Assembly: GCA_049314555.1 (NCBI GenBank)
Contig: JBMOEW010000001.1
Span: 62,001 to 126,000 of the forward strand
Source of the DNA: REEB509 sp049314555
GTDB lineage: Bacteria; Pseudomonadota; Alphaproteobacteria; Caulobacterales; Aquidulcibacteraceae
Direction: 5' to 3'
Length of the DNA stretch: 64,000 nucleotides
Shown: piece after piece, positions 17,800 to 26,846 of the stretch
Layout of the letters: every line of letters starts with the position of its first letter
Position numbering within the stretch: the stretch's first letter is position 1
Program-made: the position numbers and the translations under genes
Notes under the pieces: model-generated
Seen by the model: the letters and a program-made list of their open reading frames with translations, nothing else
What the model was told of the DNA's origin: nothing
Databases searched by the model: none

Positions 17800-18975
17800 A
17801 TGCTGTATCGCGACGAAGCGCTGGCACTAGAGATTGGGGCGCGGGTGGAGGCCTTCGTGCGCGGGACCTGCGCGCGCTACGAGCGGGACGCCCGCTGTGG
17901 TCATCACGGGCCAGAGGAAAGCCTGGTGCTGGAGCTGCGCGCTTTGGCGCGGCAAGCCGGGGTCATGACGCCCCACATCTTGGCCGATGGCTCGCATTTG
18001 ACGCAGCGCGGGACTGCGTATGTGCTCAAGAAGTCTGGCTTGTCCTGGTTGGGGCCGGTGGCGTGCAACACGGGCGCGCCTGATGAAGGCAACATGTTCC
18101 TGCTGGGCAAAGTGGCAACGCCGGAGCAACGGGACCACTTCTTGACGCGGATGGTTGCGGGGGAGGCCCGATCCTCGTTCTTTATGACCGAGCCTGCGCT
18201 TGAGGGGGGGGCGGGTTCTGATCCTTCGATGATGAAGACAACGGCGGAGCCCGATGGCAATCATTGGGTGATCAATGGCCGCAAGACCTACATTACTGGC
18301 TGCGACGGGGCCAAGGTTGGGATCGTGATGGCCAAGGCTGCGGCGGGGGCCTCGATGTTTCTGGTCGATCTGCCGGATCCGGCGATCCGGATCGTTCGCC
18401 TGTTGGATACGATCGACGACTCTATGCCCGGCGGCCACGCGGAGGTAGCGATTGAAAACCTCCGGGTTCCAGCATCTGCGATGCTTGGTAATCCGGGCGA
18501 GGGGTTTCGCTATGCGCAGATCCGGCTGGCGCCTGCCCGGCTGTCGCACTGCATGCGTTGGCATGGGCTTGCGACCCGGGCGCAGGAAATTGCGACCGAC
18601 TATGCGTGCCGGCGCCAGGCCTTTGGCAAGCTGTTGATCGATCACGAGGGCGTTGGCTTCATGTTGGCCGAAAACCAGATTGAACTGAAGCAAGCCGAGT
18701 TGATGATCGATTGGTGTGCGGACGCGCTCGATGCCGGCGAGAATGGCAATGTCGAAAGCTCGATGGCGAAGGTTGCGGTGTCGGAGGCCCTGTTTCGGAT
18801 TGCGGATCGGTGTGTGCAGGTGATGGGCGGGATGGGCGTTACCACCGACACGATCGTTGAAAAGCTGTTCCGGGAAGTGCGCGCCTTTCGGATTTATGAT
18901 GGACCGACCGAAGTGCACAAATGGTCCCTCGCCAAGAAGATCAAAAGCAGCCACGGTGGGCGGGGCGATCACTGA
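17800..18975 (+). CDS. Acyl-CoA dehydrogenase family flavoprotein
   Basis: FAD-dependent acyl-CoA dehydrogenase of 391 aa with a strong RBS (GAGGGGA). The middle beta domain carries SSFFMTEPALEGGAGSDPSM and WVINGRKTYITGC, the C-terminal helical domain YACRRQAFGKLLIDHEGVGF, and VQVMGGMGVTTDTIVEKLFR near the end. The layout is ACAD10/11-like. The usual catalytic Glu position near the C-terminus reads RIYDGPTEVH, with Asp where MCAD has Glu, so the base may sit elsewhere, as in the isovaleryl-CoA type. It opens a same-strand run with an MFS transporter 30 nt downstream. Substrate unknown. Confidence 0.93.
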   Translation: MLYRDEALALEIGARVEAFVRGTCARYERDARCGHHGPEESLVLELRALARQAGVMTPHILADGSHLTQRGTAYVLKKSGLSWLGPVACNTGAPDEGNMFLLGKVATPEQRDHFLTRMVAGEARSSFFMTEPALEGGAGSDPSMMKTTAEPDGNHWVINGRKTYITGCDGAKVGIVMAKAAAGASMFLVDLPDPAIRIVRLLDTIDDSMPGGHAEVAIENLRVPASAMLGNPGEGFRYAQIRLAPARLSHCMRWHGLATRAQEIATDYACRRQAFGKLLIDHEGVGFMLAENQIELKQAELMIDWCADALDAGENGNVESSMAKVAVSEALFRIADRCVQVMGGMGVTTDTIVEKLFREVRAFRIYDGPTEVHKWSLAKKIKSSHGGRGDH

Positions 18976-19005
18976 GGCAGCAAAGACTTTGAGGGGGAAG
19001 CGTGA

Positions 19006-20247
19006 ATGGCGCGAGCTTCGGTCGACGCTGGGCAAACGAGCGGCGCGCTGCAGGAGTGGCGGGCGGGGTGGCGCAGTGTTGCCTCTGCCGGGATTGCGAT
19101 GGCGACGGGGTTGGCCCTTTTTGCCTACGTGGTCAGCCTGTTTATCCGCGAGTACGTGCGGGACTTTGGCTGGACGCGCGGTGAAATCGCGCTGTCTGCT
19201 TTTGCCACGGTAGCGGCGTCGCTGGCCACGCCGGTAATTGGTCGATGGGCCGATTTGCACGGGGTGCGGCCGGTGGTGATCGTGAGCTCGCTGGGGTTTG
19301 GCGCTGCTTGTGTGGGGATGGCCAATCAAACGGGCGACATTCGCCTGTACTACGGCCTTTATTTCTTGCTGGTCTTGTTTGGAATGGGGACTGCATCTGT
19401 TGCGTGGACGCGGGTGGTTGGGGTTGCGTTCGAGCGGTCGCGGGGGCTGGCGCTGAGCGTGTCTTTGTCGCTGATCACGGTGTCTGCGTTTGTGATGCCG
19501 CCGATCCTGCAATCGATCATTGCGGAGCACGGCTGGCGCGCGGCCTGGTATGTCCTTGGGGGCTATTGCGTCGTTGGGGCTGCAATTGGGCTGATGTTGA
19601 TGCCGGCCCAGCCCAAGGTAGTGCCGGGGCAGGCTGTAGGCATTTCGGGCTTTCGCATGGCGGTGCAGGTGCCCGCCTTTTGGCTTGCTGTCGGCGGGAT
19701 GTATTTGATCAACATCCCATCTGGCGGGTTGATGAACCAGATGGCGGCATTGATCGACGATAAGGGGTTTAGCGAAGTCGACGCGGCGCGGGTGATGTCT
19801 GCGTTTGCGGTGTCGGTGTTTGTGGGCCGCTTGATTGCGGGGGCGTGTCTGGATCGGTTTCCGGCGCGGATTGTTGCGTTTGTTTCGATGGTTTTGCCCG
19901 CCTTTGGGTGTGTGCTGCTTGCTGCGGGATGGGAGCCGATGTTGGCGTTGACGCTGGTGGGGATCGGTTTGGCGGGTGTAAGTCAAGGAGCGGAAGGCGA
20001 CGTTGGGCCCTATGTGATTGCGCAGCGGTTCGGATTTTCCGCCTTTAGCGGGATGATGGGGGCATTGGGCGCGGCCACGGCTTGTGGCACAGCGACGGGG
20101 GCTGTCTTGTTCGGTCAAACCCATGATCGCACAGGCACTTATGACGCGGCGCTATGGATTGGTGCCTGCGCCTTTGTTCTTGGTGCCCTATGCTATCTTG
20201 CGATTGGTGCTGGAAAGGCGGCCGCTGGCGAAACGCGGGGCGCTTGA
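19006..20247 (+). CDS. MFS transporter, monocarboxylate/oxalate-formate type
   Basis: Twelve-helix major facilitator of 413 aa. The segment WTRGEIALSAFATVAASLAT, followed by PVIGRWADLHGVRPVVI (the G-x-x-x-D-x-x-G-x-R-x motif A) and SVAWTRVVGVAFERSRGLAL, resembles the MCT/OFA branch, which moves carboxylates. The central loop is short. It follows the acyl-CoA dehydrogenase by 30 nt, so a link between uptake of an organic acid and its CoA-ester oxidation is plausible but unproven. ATG 19006 has a GGGGGAAG RBS. Confidence 0.9.
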   Translation: MARASVDAGQTSGALQEWRAGWRSVASAGIAMATGLALFAYVVSLFIREYVRDFGWTRGEIALSAFATVAASLATPVIGRWADLHGVRPVVIVSSLGFGAACVGMANQTGDIRLYYGLYFLLVLFGMGTASVAWTRVVGVAFERSRGLALSVSLSLITVSAFVMPPILQSIIAEHGWRAAWYVLGGYCVVGAAIGLMLMPAQPKVVPGQAVGISGFRMAVQVPAFWLAVGGMYLINIPSGGLMNQMAALIDDKGFSEVDAARVMSAFAVSVFVGRLIAGACLDRFPARIVAFVSMVLPAFGCVLLAAGWEPMLALTLVGIGLAGVSQGAEGDVGPYVIAQRFGFSAFSGMMGALGAATACGTATGAVLFGQTHDRTGTYDAALWIGACAFVLGALCYLAIGAGKAAAGETRGA

Positions 20248-20319
20248 CGCCGCGATAGGCCATCGTATCCCTGTGTTGGCGAGCGCGACGGGTTGTCGTG
20301 GTGATTTGCGGAGGCCTTC

Positions 20320-20868
20320 ATGGCTGGATGGATTGGGCGCGGGGCGATTGGGGGCTTGGCGTTTGCGCTGTTGAGCGGGTGCAGCGCGCCAGCCTCGTTT
20401 GGCACCGGCCGGTTGACTTTAACGTGTGACGTTGAGGTCAGCGTCACCACGCTAGGTGAGACCGAAGTCATGGGCTCTTTGCGGCGTTTGATTTGGATCG
20501 ACCGTGACGCGCAGTCTTATGCCGTTGGCGAGCTTGATGAGCCTGCCGTGGATCAGGATTGGCTTTCCAAGGTTTCAGCTCAGCCAGGCTTCAAGGACGG
20601 CATGGCGCCCATTCTTGGCGTCACCGGGGCGTTTGCTTGCTTTGCGCGGGGCGAAGATGGGGGGTGCGTGCAGGGGGTGGACCTGGAGCGCAACGCCTAT
20701 GTTTTCGCGAGCCCCTTTAGCGCCAACAGCCCTGAGGGGGTGCGTACGGGTATGCTTCGCGGGGAGGGGGCCTGTGAGCCCGATAGCCAAGCGCCTTGGC
20801 TGCCTGGAAGGCCAGCTGCGCTTTCGCCTTCACCGATCTTGGGTGCGCCTGCGGAGATAACGCCATGA
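20320..20868 (+). CDS. Hypothetical lipoprotein
   Basis: Protein of 182 aa with a lipoprotein signal peptide (hydrophobic core at about 8-19, lipobox LLSGC with Cys21) and RBS GGAGG. I do not recognise the mature domain. It contains several cysteines (in TCDVEV, FACFARG, GGCVQG, GACEPD), spaced so that disulphides in the periplasm are possible. Its stop overlaps the start of the following small membrane protein by 4 nt, so they are coupled. Confidence 0.78.
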   Translation: MAGWIGRGAIGGLAFALLSGCSAPASFGTGRLTLTCDVEVSVTTLGETEVMGSLRRLIWIDRDAQSYAVGELDEPAVDQDWLSKVSAQPGFKDGMAPILGVTGAFACFARGEDGGCVQGVDLERNAYVFASPFSANSPEGVRTGMLRGEGACEPDSQAPWLPGRPAALSPSPILGAPAEITP

Positions 20869-21254
20869 TCATTCGTGCTGCCGCGTTTGGCTTTTTGCTA
20901 TGGCTTTTGGCCACGCTCGCGTTTCGATTTTTGGGGCATTACGTGTTGTTCCCGACCAGCGCTTTTGTGACGCCGCTGTTGATGTTGACGCCGATCTTGA
21001 TGGTTGGTGTCACGTGGGCGGCGATCAAGCTGATCCGGGTGGCGAAGGGCGATGAGGCGGAGGCGGCGATCGGTCTTGCGTTTCCTGGGATGTTGTTGGA
21101 CGCCCTTGTGATGCGCAATTTCAGCGCGGTCTTTCCGAATTTGGATGCCGGGTTGGACGGCGAATTTGGGGCGATCCTGCTTCTTGGCTATGGGGCGGTG
21201 CTTTTCACGGGGCTGCTCTTGACCAGAATAGCGCCCAGCGACGAGCGGTTGTGA
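20865..21254 (+). CDS. Small four-helix membrane protein (DUF5367-like)
   Basis: Inner-membrane protein of 129 aa with four hydrophobic segments (about 3-22, 28-52, 68-84 and 102-122). The phrase GLAFPGMLLDALVMRNFSAVFPNL resembles the DUF5367 family, whose function is unknown. It starts inside the stop of the lipoprotein gene (ATGA) and is followed 13 nt later by the glycerophosphodiesterase gene. Confidence 0.72.
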   Translation: MIIRAAAFGFLLWLLATLAFRFLGHYVLFPTSAFVTPLLMLTPILMVGVTWAAIKLIRVAKGDEAEAAIGLAFPGMLLDALVMRNFSAVFPNLDAGLDGEFGAILLLGYGAVLFTGLLLTRIAPSDERL

Positions 21255-21267
21255 GGATGGTGGCGCG

Positions 21268-22335
21268 ATGGGCATGACACGCCGACAGATGGCGCTCTCG
21301 ACGGTGGGGCTTGTTGCGATGGGCTGCATGCCGCGCGGAGGCGGCGAGCCGAGCTTTCCGATCGTGATCGCGCATCGCGGTGCAAGCGGGGAGCGGCCGG
21401 AACACACGCTTGGTGCCTATCAACTGGGCATTGATCAGGGGGCGGACTTTATCGAGCCCGACCTGGTGATGAGCAAGGACGGCGTGCTGGTGTGCCGGCA
21501 CGAGAATGAAATCAGCGAAACCACCGATGTTGCTTCGCGTTCGGAGTTTTTATCGCGACGCGCGACCAAGCAGATCGACGGCCAAGACTTTACCGGCTGG
21601 TTCGTTGAAGACTTTACTTTGGCGGAGCTGAAAACCCTTCGCTGCATCGAGCGACTTGCGCAGATCAGGCCCAGCAACATGGCCTACAACGGCACGGAGC
21701 AGATCCCGACGTTTGCGGAAGTCATGGCGTTAGCGAAAGCGGCGCAAGTGGGTGTTTATCCGGAATTGAAGCACCCTTCGCACCACCACTCGCGGGGGCT
21801 TGACCCGGTGGCGGCACTGGCCACTGCGCTTCGCGAGGGCGGGTTTGGCGCGCATCCAGACCGCGTCTTTGTGCAGTGCTTTGAGATTGGGGCGTTGAAG
21901 GCGTTTTCGCAGGCTACGGCGAACCAGTTTGCCTGCATCCAATTGATCAGCGCTGAGGGTGGGCCTGCGGATGATCCAGCACAAACCTACGCCAACATGC
22001 TGACTGATGAGGGCTTGGCGGCCATCAAGACCTACGCCGTTGGGATAGGGGTGCAAAAAAGCCTCATCATTCCGCGGGACTCTGCCGATCGTTCGCTCGC
22101 GCCAACGGACCTTGTGGCACGGGCACATGCTGCGGGGCTGAAAGTCCATGCCTGGACTTTCCGTAGCGAGAATACCTTTTTGCCTGAGGAGCTCCGCGCT
22201 GGTTCTGATCCCACCGCTCGGGGTGATGGGCGGGCAGAAGTTACCGCGTTTTTGGAGCTTGGCGTGGACGGTGTTTTTTCTGACTTCCCTGAGGACGCCT
22301 TTGAAGCCCGCGAAGCCTGGAGTGCCAATCCATGA
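21268..22335 (+). CDS. Glycerophosphodiester phosphodiesterase (GlpQ-like, lipoprotein)
   Basis: Enzyme of 355 aa that hydrolyses glycerophosphodiesters to glycerol-3-phosphate and an alcohol. The TIM-barrel family signature is intact: IVIAHRGASGERPEHTLGAY near the N-terminus, DFIEPDLVMSKDGVLVCRHE with metal-binding Glu/Asp, VGVYPELKHPSHH, and VHAWTFRSENTFLP late. The N-terminus MTRRQMALSTVGLVAMGC combines twin arginines with a lipobox, so it is probably a periplasm-facing lipoprotein. ATG 21268 or the in-frame ATG 21274 could start it; GAGG upstream fits either. Its stop overlaps the start of the hydrolase gene downstream. Confidence 0.93.
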   Translation: MGMTRRQMALSTVGLVAMGCMPRGGGEPSFPIVIAHRGASGERPEHTLGAYQLGIDQGADFIEPDLVMSKDGVLVCRHENEISETTDVASRSEFLSRRATKQIDGQDFTGWFVEDFTLAELKTLRCIERLAQIRPSNMAYNGTEQIPTFAEVMALAKAAQVGVYPELKHPSHHHSRGLDPVAALATALREGGFGAHPDRVFVQCFEIGALKAFSQATANQFACIQLISAEGGPADDPAQTYANMLTDEGLAAIKTYAVGIGVQKSLIIPRDSADRSLAPTDLVARAHAAGLKVHAWTFRSENTFLPEELRAGSDPTARGDGRAEVTAFLELGVDGVFSDFPEDAFEAREAWSANP

Positions 22336-23381
22336 CCGATCAAGCTGAAGTCGTTGCGCGCCGCGAAGGGATTGCCGGGCGCTTGACGCTCAATCGCGCG
22401 GAAACGCTGCATGCGCTAAACACCGCGATGTGCATCGAAATGATCGAAGCGCTGATGGATTGGAAGGACGATCCGGCTGTCACTTGTATCTTGATCGACC
22501 ACGCCCCGGGGACCCGCGGATTTTGTGCCGGCGGAGACATCCGCATGCTGGCGGATAGCGGCAAGGGCGATGGGGCCGAAGCGCGACGGTTCTTCTACAC
22601 CGAGTATCAACTCAATCATTTGCTGCACGGCTATCGCAAACCCGTCATTGCGCTGATGGATGGCGTTACCATGGGGGGAGGGGTTGGCATTTCTGTGCAC
22701 GGACAGTACCGGGTTGCCACAGAACGATCGACCTTCGCCATGCCGGAAACCGGAATCGGTTTGTTTCCTGACGTTGGCGGGGGTTGGTTCCTGCCACGCC
22801 TGCCGGAGCCAGAGTTTGGCACGTGGTTGGCCTTGACGGGTGAGCGTCTGAAGGGGCCGGATGTGCTGTCTGCCGGAATTGCGACCCACTTTGCGCTGTC
22901 TGCGGAGCTGCCGCGCCTCGTGAACCAAATTTTGGTGGAGGGCGCTTCGGCGGTGGAACGTCAGCCCACGGATCGCCAGTCGCTTGTGCCGGGCCCAGGG
23001 GCGCTTGTGCCGTTGTTTGGATTTGATACGGTTGAAGAGATTTTCACGGCTTTAGAGCGCGACGGATCTGAGTGGGCGTTGGAGCAGCTGGCGACGCTTA
23101 AGGCCAAGTCTCCGCAGACACTGAAGGTGGCATTGCGTCAGATGCGGGAAGGGGCGAAGGCTGCCTCGTTTGCCGACGTTATGGCGATGGAGTACCGGAT
23201 TGCCTGCCGCGTGGTGCATCGGCATGACTTCCTTGAAGGCGTGCGCGCTGTGATCGTCGACAAGGACAATGCGCCGCGCTGGAACCCAGCGGACCTTGCG
23301 GGCGTTACCCCATCGATCATTGAGGCGATCTTCGCGCCTTTGCCACCGGACGAAGAATGGACGCCGTTGCCGAGCGGTTGA
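22332..23381 (+). CDS. Enoyl-CoA hydratase/isomerase family; 3-hydroxyisobutyryl-CoA hydrolase-like
   Basis: Crotonase-fold protein of 349 aa, longer than the usual 260-aa enoyl-CoA hydratase and matching HIBCH length. The N-terminal motif LNRAETLHALNTAMC, oxyanion-hole segment GTRGFCAGGDIRML, and MDGVTMGGGVGISVHGQYRV followed by FAMPETGIGLFPDVGGGWFL are those of 3-hydroxyisobutyryl-CoA hydrolases of valine breakdown. The C-terminal helical extension with LAGVTPSIIEAIFAP is also typical. It overlaps the glycerophosphodiesterase stop by 4 nt. A general hydratase role cannot be fully excluded. Confidence 0.88.
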   Translation: MTDQAEVVARREGIAGRLTLNRAETLHALNTAMCIEMIEALMDWKDDPAVTCILIDHAPGTRGFCAGGDIRMLADSGKGDGAEARRFFYTEYQLNHLLHGYRKPVIALMDGVTMGGGVGISVHGQYRVATERSTFAMPETGIGLFPDVGGGWFLPRLPEPEFGTWLALTGERLKGPDVLSAGIATHFALSAELPRLVNQILVEGASAVERQPTDRQSLVPGPGALVPLFGFDTVEEIFTALERDGSEWALEQLATLKAKSPQTLKVALRQMREGAKAASFADVMAMEYRIACRVVHRHDFLEGVRAVIVDKDNAPRWNPADLAGVTPSIIEAIFAPLPPDEEWTPLPSG

Positions 23382-23401
23382 ACGGTCCTGGAGCCTCTGT
23401 C

Positions 23402-24616
23402 TCAGTCGTCGAAGCGGGTGAACGCCAAGCTGGCGTTGGTGCCGCCGAAGCCGAACGAATTCGACAGGACGCAGTTCAGTTCCGCATCCTTCCGCTTTCG
23501 GACGATTGGCAAGCCTTCGAAAACCGGGTCCAATTCTTCAATATTGGCGCTTTCGCACACAAAGCCGGCCTTCATCATCAAGATGGAGTAGATGGCTTCT
23601 TGAACGCCTGCGGCACCCAGGGAGTGGCCGCTGAGGCTTTTGGTTGCGGAAATCAGCGGAATATCATCGCCGAAAACCGCGCGCACGGCTTCCATCTCTT
23701 TCAGGTCGCCAACGGGGGTGGCGGTGGCGTGGGGGTTGATGTAGTCGATTTTGCGATCCAACGTCTTCATAGCTTGGCGCATGCAGCGCGCTGCGCCTTC
23801 CCCTGAGGGGGCAACCATGTCGTGACCGTCGCTCGTTGCGCCGTACCCAGACAATTCGCAGTAGATCTTGGCCCCGCGTGCCTTTGCATGTTCGAGTTCT
23901 TCCAACACGACAATGCCGCCGCCACCGGCGATCACAAAACCGTCCCGGTTGGCATCAAAGGCGCGGGACGCTGTCTTGGGCGTTTCGTTGTACTTTGAGC
24001 TCATCGCGCCCATGGCGTCGAACAAAACGGATAGGGTCCAATCGAGTTCTTCGGAGCCGCCAGCAAACATGACATCTTGTTTGCCCCACTGAATCATTTC
24101 AGCCGCGTTGCCGATGCAATGCGCGCTGGTGGCGCAGGCGGAGCTTATCGAATAATTGACGCCCTTGATCTTAAAGAACGTCGCCAGGATTGCAGACGCG
24201 GTGGAACTCATGCCTTTGGGGACCGCGAACGGACCCACCCGCTTGGCACCCTTCTCTCTGGCGATGTCTGCTGCGGCCACCAACGTGCGCGTGGAGGGGC
24301 CGCCGGAGCCGACAATGATGCCGGTGCGTTCGTTGACGATATCGGTTTCTTCAAGCCCCGCGTCGCGAATTGCTTGTTCCATCGAGAGATACGCATAGGC
24401 CGCGCCATCGGCCATGAAGCGGTAGTGGCGCTTATCGATCAGGGGCTCCATATCGATGTCTGGGCGGCCATGGACCTGACACCGAAAGCCCAGCTTTGCA
24501 TACTCGGGCGCTGCGCTGATTCCAGACTTGGTTTCTCGCAAAGAGGCCAGAACCTCTTGGGTGTTGGTGCCGATCGACGATACGATGCCAAGACCTGTCA
24601 CGACGACGCGTCGCAT
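23402..24616 (-). CDS. fabB: 3-oxoacyl-ACP synthase I
   Basis: Condensing enzyme of 404 aa needed for elongating unsaturated fatty acids in the FabA/FabB pathway. The catalytic triad is Cys161 in YSISSACATSAHC, His in YINPHATATPVGD and His in ATKSLSGHSLGAAG. Start ATG 24616 has RBS GGGAGG. It lies 46 nt downstream of fabA on the same strand, the classical pair in proteobacteria that make unsaturated lipids anaerobically. The C-terminus SFGFGGTNASLAF is standard. Confidence 0.97.
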   Translation of the reverse strand: MRRVVVTGLGIVSSIGTNTQEVLASLRETKSGISAAPEYAKLGFRCQVHGRPDIDMEPLIDKRHYRFMADGAAYAYLSMEQAIRDAGLEETDIVNERTGIIVGSGGPSTRTLVAAADIAREKGAKRVGPFAVPKGMSSTASAILATFFKIKGVNYSISSACATSAHCIGNAAEMIQWGKQDVMFAGGSEELDWTLSVLFDAMGAMSSKYNETPKTASRAFDANRDGFVIAGGGGIVVLEELEHAKARGAKIYCELSGYGATSDGHDMVAPSGEGAARCMRQAMKTLDRKIDYINPHATATPVGDLKEMEAVRAVFGDDIPLISATKSLSGHSLGAAGVQEAIYSILMMKAGFVCESANIEELDPVFEGLPIVRKRKDAELNCVLSNSFGFGGTNASLAFTRFDD

Positions 24617-24662
24617 GGTGCCTCCCGAAGGTTGTGGGCAGCGTGTTCTTTGAAGACGCGCT

Positions 24663-25208
24663 TTACCCGAGACCGGCTGCTAACTGTTCAGGGCTGAACA
24701 GGCCAACCTTGAGATCAATGGCGGAGTAGATTTGGCGACCGTCCACCAGAACGATACCATCTGCGACGCCCATGACCACTTTGCGCAGAATGACCTTTTT
24801 CATGTCGATTTCATAGCGCACTTGCTTTGCAATCGGCGTGACTTGGCCGCGGAGCTCAACGCTGCCAACGCCGAGTGCGCGCCCGCGGCCCGGCGCGCCG
24901 CGCCAGCCCAAATAAAAGCCGACCAACTGCCATAGGGCATCCAAGCCGAGGCAGCCGGGCATGACTGGGTCGTTGCTGAAATGGCATTCAAAGAACCAGT
25001 GTTCGGGCACCACATCGAATTCAGCGACAATGCGGCCCTTGCCGTAAGGGCCGCCGTCTGCCGTGATTGAAGTGACCCGGTCCAACATCAACATCGGCGG
25101 CGCGGGCAACTGTGCGTTGCCAGGGCCAAACACTTCGCCTCGTCCGCAGGCCAAGAGTGCTTCGCGATCGAATGCGTTCGGGTATTTGCTGCCAAGCGTA
25201 TCTGTCAT
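24663..25208 (-). CDS. fabA: 3-hydroxydecanoyl-ACP dehydratase/isomerase
   Basis: Bifunctional dehydratase/isomerase of 181 aa that introduces the cis double bond at the C10 stage. The hot-dog fold active site is intact: His76 in WFFECHFSNDPVMPG and Asp90 in CLGLDALWQL. Start ATG 25208 has no strong RBS. It is the first gene of the fabA-fabB unit. An SH3-domain gene on the same strand ends only 43 nt upstream, so the promoter may be inside that gene or shared. Confidence 0.97.
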   Translation of the reverse strand: MTDTLGSKYPNAFDREALLACGRGEVFGPGNAQLPAPPMLMLDRVTSITADGGPYGKGRIVAEFDVVPEHWFFECHFSNDPVMPGCLGLDALWQLVGFYLGWRGAPGRGRALGVGSVELRGQVTPIAKQVRYEIDMKKVILRKVVMGVADGIVLVDGRQIYSAIDLKVGLFSPEQLAAGLG

Positions 25209-25251
25209 GGTGCCGTTATGGCGACCAACACGTCACGCGGCAAGTGCGCTG

Positions 25252-25767
25252 TCATTGGCATGCATTGGCCCCCCAAAGGGCGTCTGCGCGCACCCAACCT
25301 TCGAGGTCGTTCACCGCCAGTTTGACCCAGCCGGTTTCGCAGTCCGTGACCGTTGCAATCACGCCCTGTTCGAGGATGGCGCGGGTGCGGGCATTGGCGT
25401 CCGGTGCGGTCCGCAGGATTGCTTCATGGCGATTGCCGCCTCGCACAAACACACTTGAGGTATTGCTTAGGGCCGAAACGTGCATCCAAACCTGGGTGCC
25501 ATCGGGATCGCGCACCCGCCGCCATGAGCCTTGCTCCGCTGTGACTTGCAGGGGCAGGCCGGGGGCCACGTAAATCCAGTCCACCGGGGCATCGCTGGAC
25601 GGACGACGCAGGCCGTTGGCCTGATCGGTATCCAGGCTGACGAAGCGTGGCAACGGCAAACCGGAGTTTGCCCCCAGCCGTTGGCTGCTTGCTGCTTGGT
25701 CTGCGCCGGCGGGGGGGGCCAGCACGCCCACCGCAAGCGCGGCGGCCAAAATAGCCTTCCGAACCAT
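25252..25767 (-). CDS. Secreted bacterial SH3-domain protein
   Basis: Periplasmic protein of 171 aa. I prefer the ATG at 25767 (GGTGAT upstream) to the GTG three codons earlier. A signal peptide (MVRKAILAAALAVGVLAPPAGA) is followed by two SH3-like beta modules of the YgiM/SH3_3-SH3_4 type: about 45-105 (SSDAPVDWIYVAPGLPLQVT, then WRRVRDPDGTQVWMHVSAL) and about 107-170 (RTAPDANARTRAILEQGVIA, then WVKLAVNDLEGWVRADALWG). Such proteins often bind the cell wall or regulate envelope enzymes. The gene lies just upstream of fabA on the same strand. Confidence 0.88.
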   Translation of the reverse strand: MVRKAILAAALAVGVLAPPAGADQAASSQRLGANSGLPLPRFVSLDTDQANGLRRPSSDAPVDWIYVAPGLPLQVTAEQGSWRRVRDPDGTQVWMHVSALSNTSSVFVRGGNRHEAILRTAPDANARTRAILEQGVIATVTDCETGWVKLAVNDLEGWVRADALWGANACQ

Positions 25768-25916
25768 GAAGATCACCCCGTGTCTTTCGTTGAGTGCCAG
25801 GATGGCGATCAGGGGTGAAAATGAGGTTTATGTGCGCGCCGCGCAGGGGCGGATTATGCCCAGGGTCGAAAGGTATTTTGTAAAGTTAATGACCTGTTGC
25901 GGCGGGCATTTGCCGT

Positions 25917-26735
25917 TTAGCCGACAAATGCCTTTTCCACCACATATTGGCCGGGGTTAGCGACGCTGCCCTCGGTAAATCCCGCTGCTTCCAGGCGCTG
26001 CTTGAGGTCTTGGTTCATTTCCAGACTGCCGCAGATCATGGCGCGATCTGTTGTGGGCGACAGCGGAGCGCCCGTCACCTCAGCGAATCGCCCTTGTTGG
26101 TCCATCAGGGCAGTGATGCGGCCGGTAAGCGCGTACTCTTCGCGGGTGCAGCTCGCGAGGTGGCACAGTTTTTCTGAGACCAGTTCCCCGACGAGCGGGT
26201 CTTCCTTGAGGCTCTCCACCAGCTCCAGGCCATAGGTCAGTTCTGCCTTCAGCCTGCAGGTATGGATAAGAATTACCGACTCGTAACGTTCATAGGCGTC
26301 CGGGTCTCGGATCAGGCTGGCGAAGGGGGCGATGCCGGTTCCGGTGGCAAACATGATCAGGCGCTTCGCGGGCGTCAATGCGTCCAGGACCAGGGTTCCG
26401 GTTGGTTTTTTTCCCAGCAGAACCGTGTCGCCAGGGGCAATGCTTTGCAGGCGCGACGTTAAGGGGCCGTCTGGCACTTTGATCGAATAAAATTCGAGGG
26501 TGTCGTCCCAGGCGGGGCTGGCGATCGAATAGGCGCGCAAGAGCGGCTTACCATCGATCGGCAAGCCGATCATCACGAACTCACCGGAGCGAAACCGAAA
26601 TGCCGCCGGCCGGGTGGTGCGAAAGGCGAACAGTCTGTCTGTGAAGTGGCGGACCGACAAAACGGTCTCTTCTGTCGGGGCATTCGCAGATTTTGGCGCA
26701 GCCGCGGGTTGGGGTGCAGGGCTTTGATCTGCCAC
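25917..26735 (-). CDS. fpr: Ferredoxin--NADP(+) reductase
   Basis: Flavoprotein of 272 aa that exchanges electrons between NADPH and ferredoxin/flavodoxin. The frame is open far upstream, but GTG 26735 has a good RBS (CAGGAG 7 nt before) and gives the expected length. The FAD-binding domain holds LLRAYSIASPAWDDTLEFYS and the NADP domain FATGTGIAPFASLIRDPD. The C-terminus VVEKAFVG matches the bacterial Fpr class. A proline/alanine-rich stretch (residues 5-25) precedes the core. It is divergent from mesaconyl-CoA hydratase; the 245-nt gap holds a duplicated CAAGCTTAAG motif. Confidence 0.95.
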   Translation of the reverse strand: MADQSPAPQPAAAPKSANAPTEETVLSVRHFTDRLFAFRTTRPAAFRFRSGEFVMIGLPIDGKPLLRAYSIASPAWDDTLEFYSIKVPDGPLTSRLQSIAPGDTVLLGKKPTGTLVLDALTPAKRLIMFATGTGIAPFASLIRDPDAYERYESVILIHTCRLKAELTYGLELVESLKEDPLVGELVSEKLCHLASCTREEYALTGRITALMDQQGRFAEVTGAPLSPTTDRAMICGSLEMNQDLKQRLEAAGFTEGSVANPGQYVVEKAFVG

Positions 26736-26792
26736 AGGTTTGCTCCTGAACTGCGCTTGTTCGCGCAGACCTGCATGATGGGAGGAAGCACA

Positions 26793-26846
26793 CAAGCTTA
26801 AGGCGGCGGTGACCGCAAGGGACCTGCGACAGTATTCAAGCTTAAG
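26793..26846. promoter_or_regulatory. Paired CAAGCTTAAG motifs between fpr and the mesaconyl-CoA hydratase gene
   Basis: The 10-mer CAAGCTTAAG occurs at 26793-26802 and again at 26837-26846, 44 bp apart (about four helical turns). Each contains the palindromes AAGCTT and CTTAAG, and the second extends to AGCTTAAGCT. They stand out as AT-rich in GC-rich DNA and lie in the divergent promoter region of two metabolic genes. A shared dimeric regulator is a reasonable inference. I cannot name it. Confidence 0.45.

Noticed and set aside
17827..20124. Minus-strand open frame of 765 codons
   Set aside because: It is antisense to the acyl-CoA dehydrogenase and MFS genes, is very rich in His, Arg and Pro, and matches no family; a by-product of GC-rich codon use.
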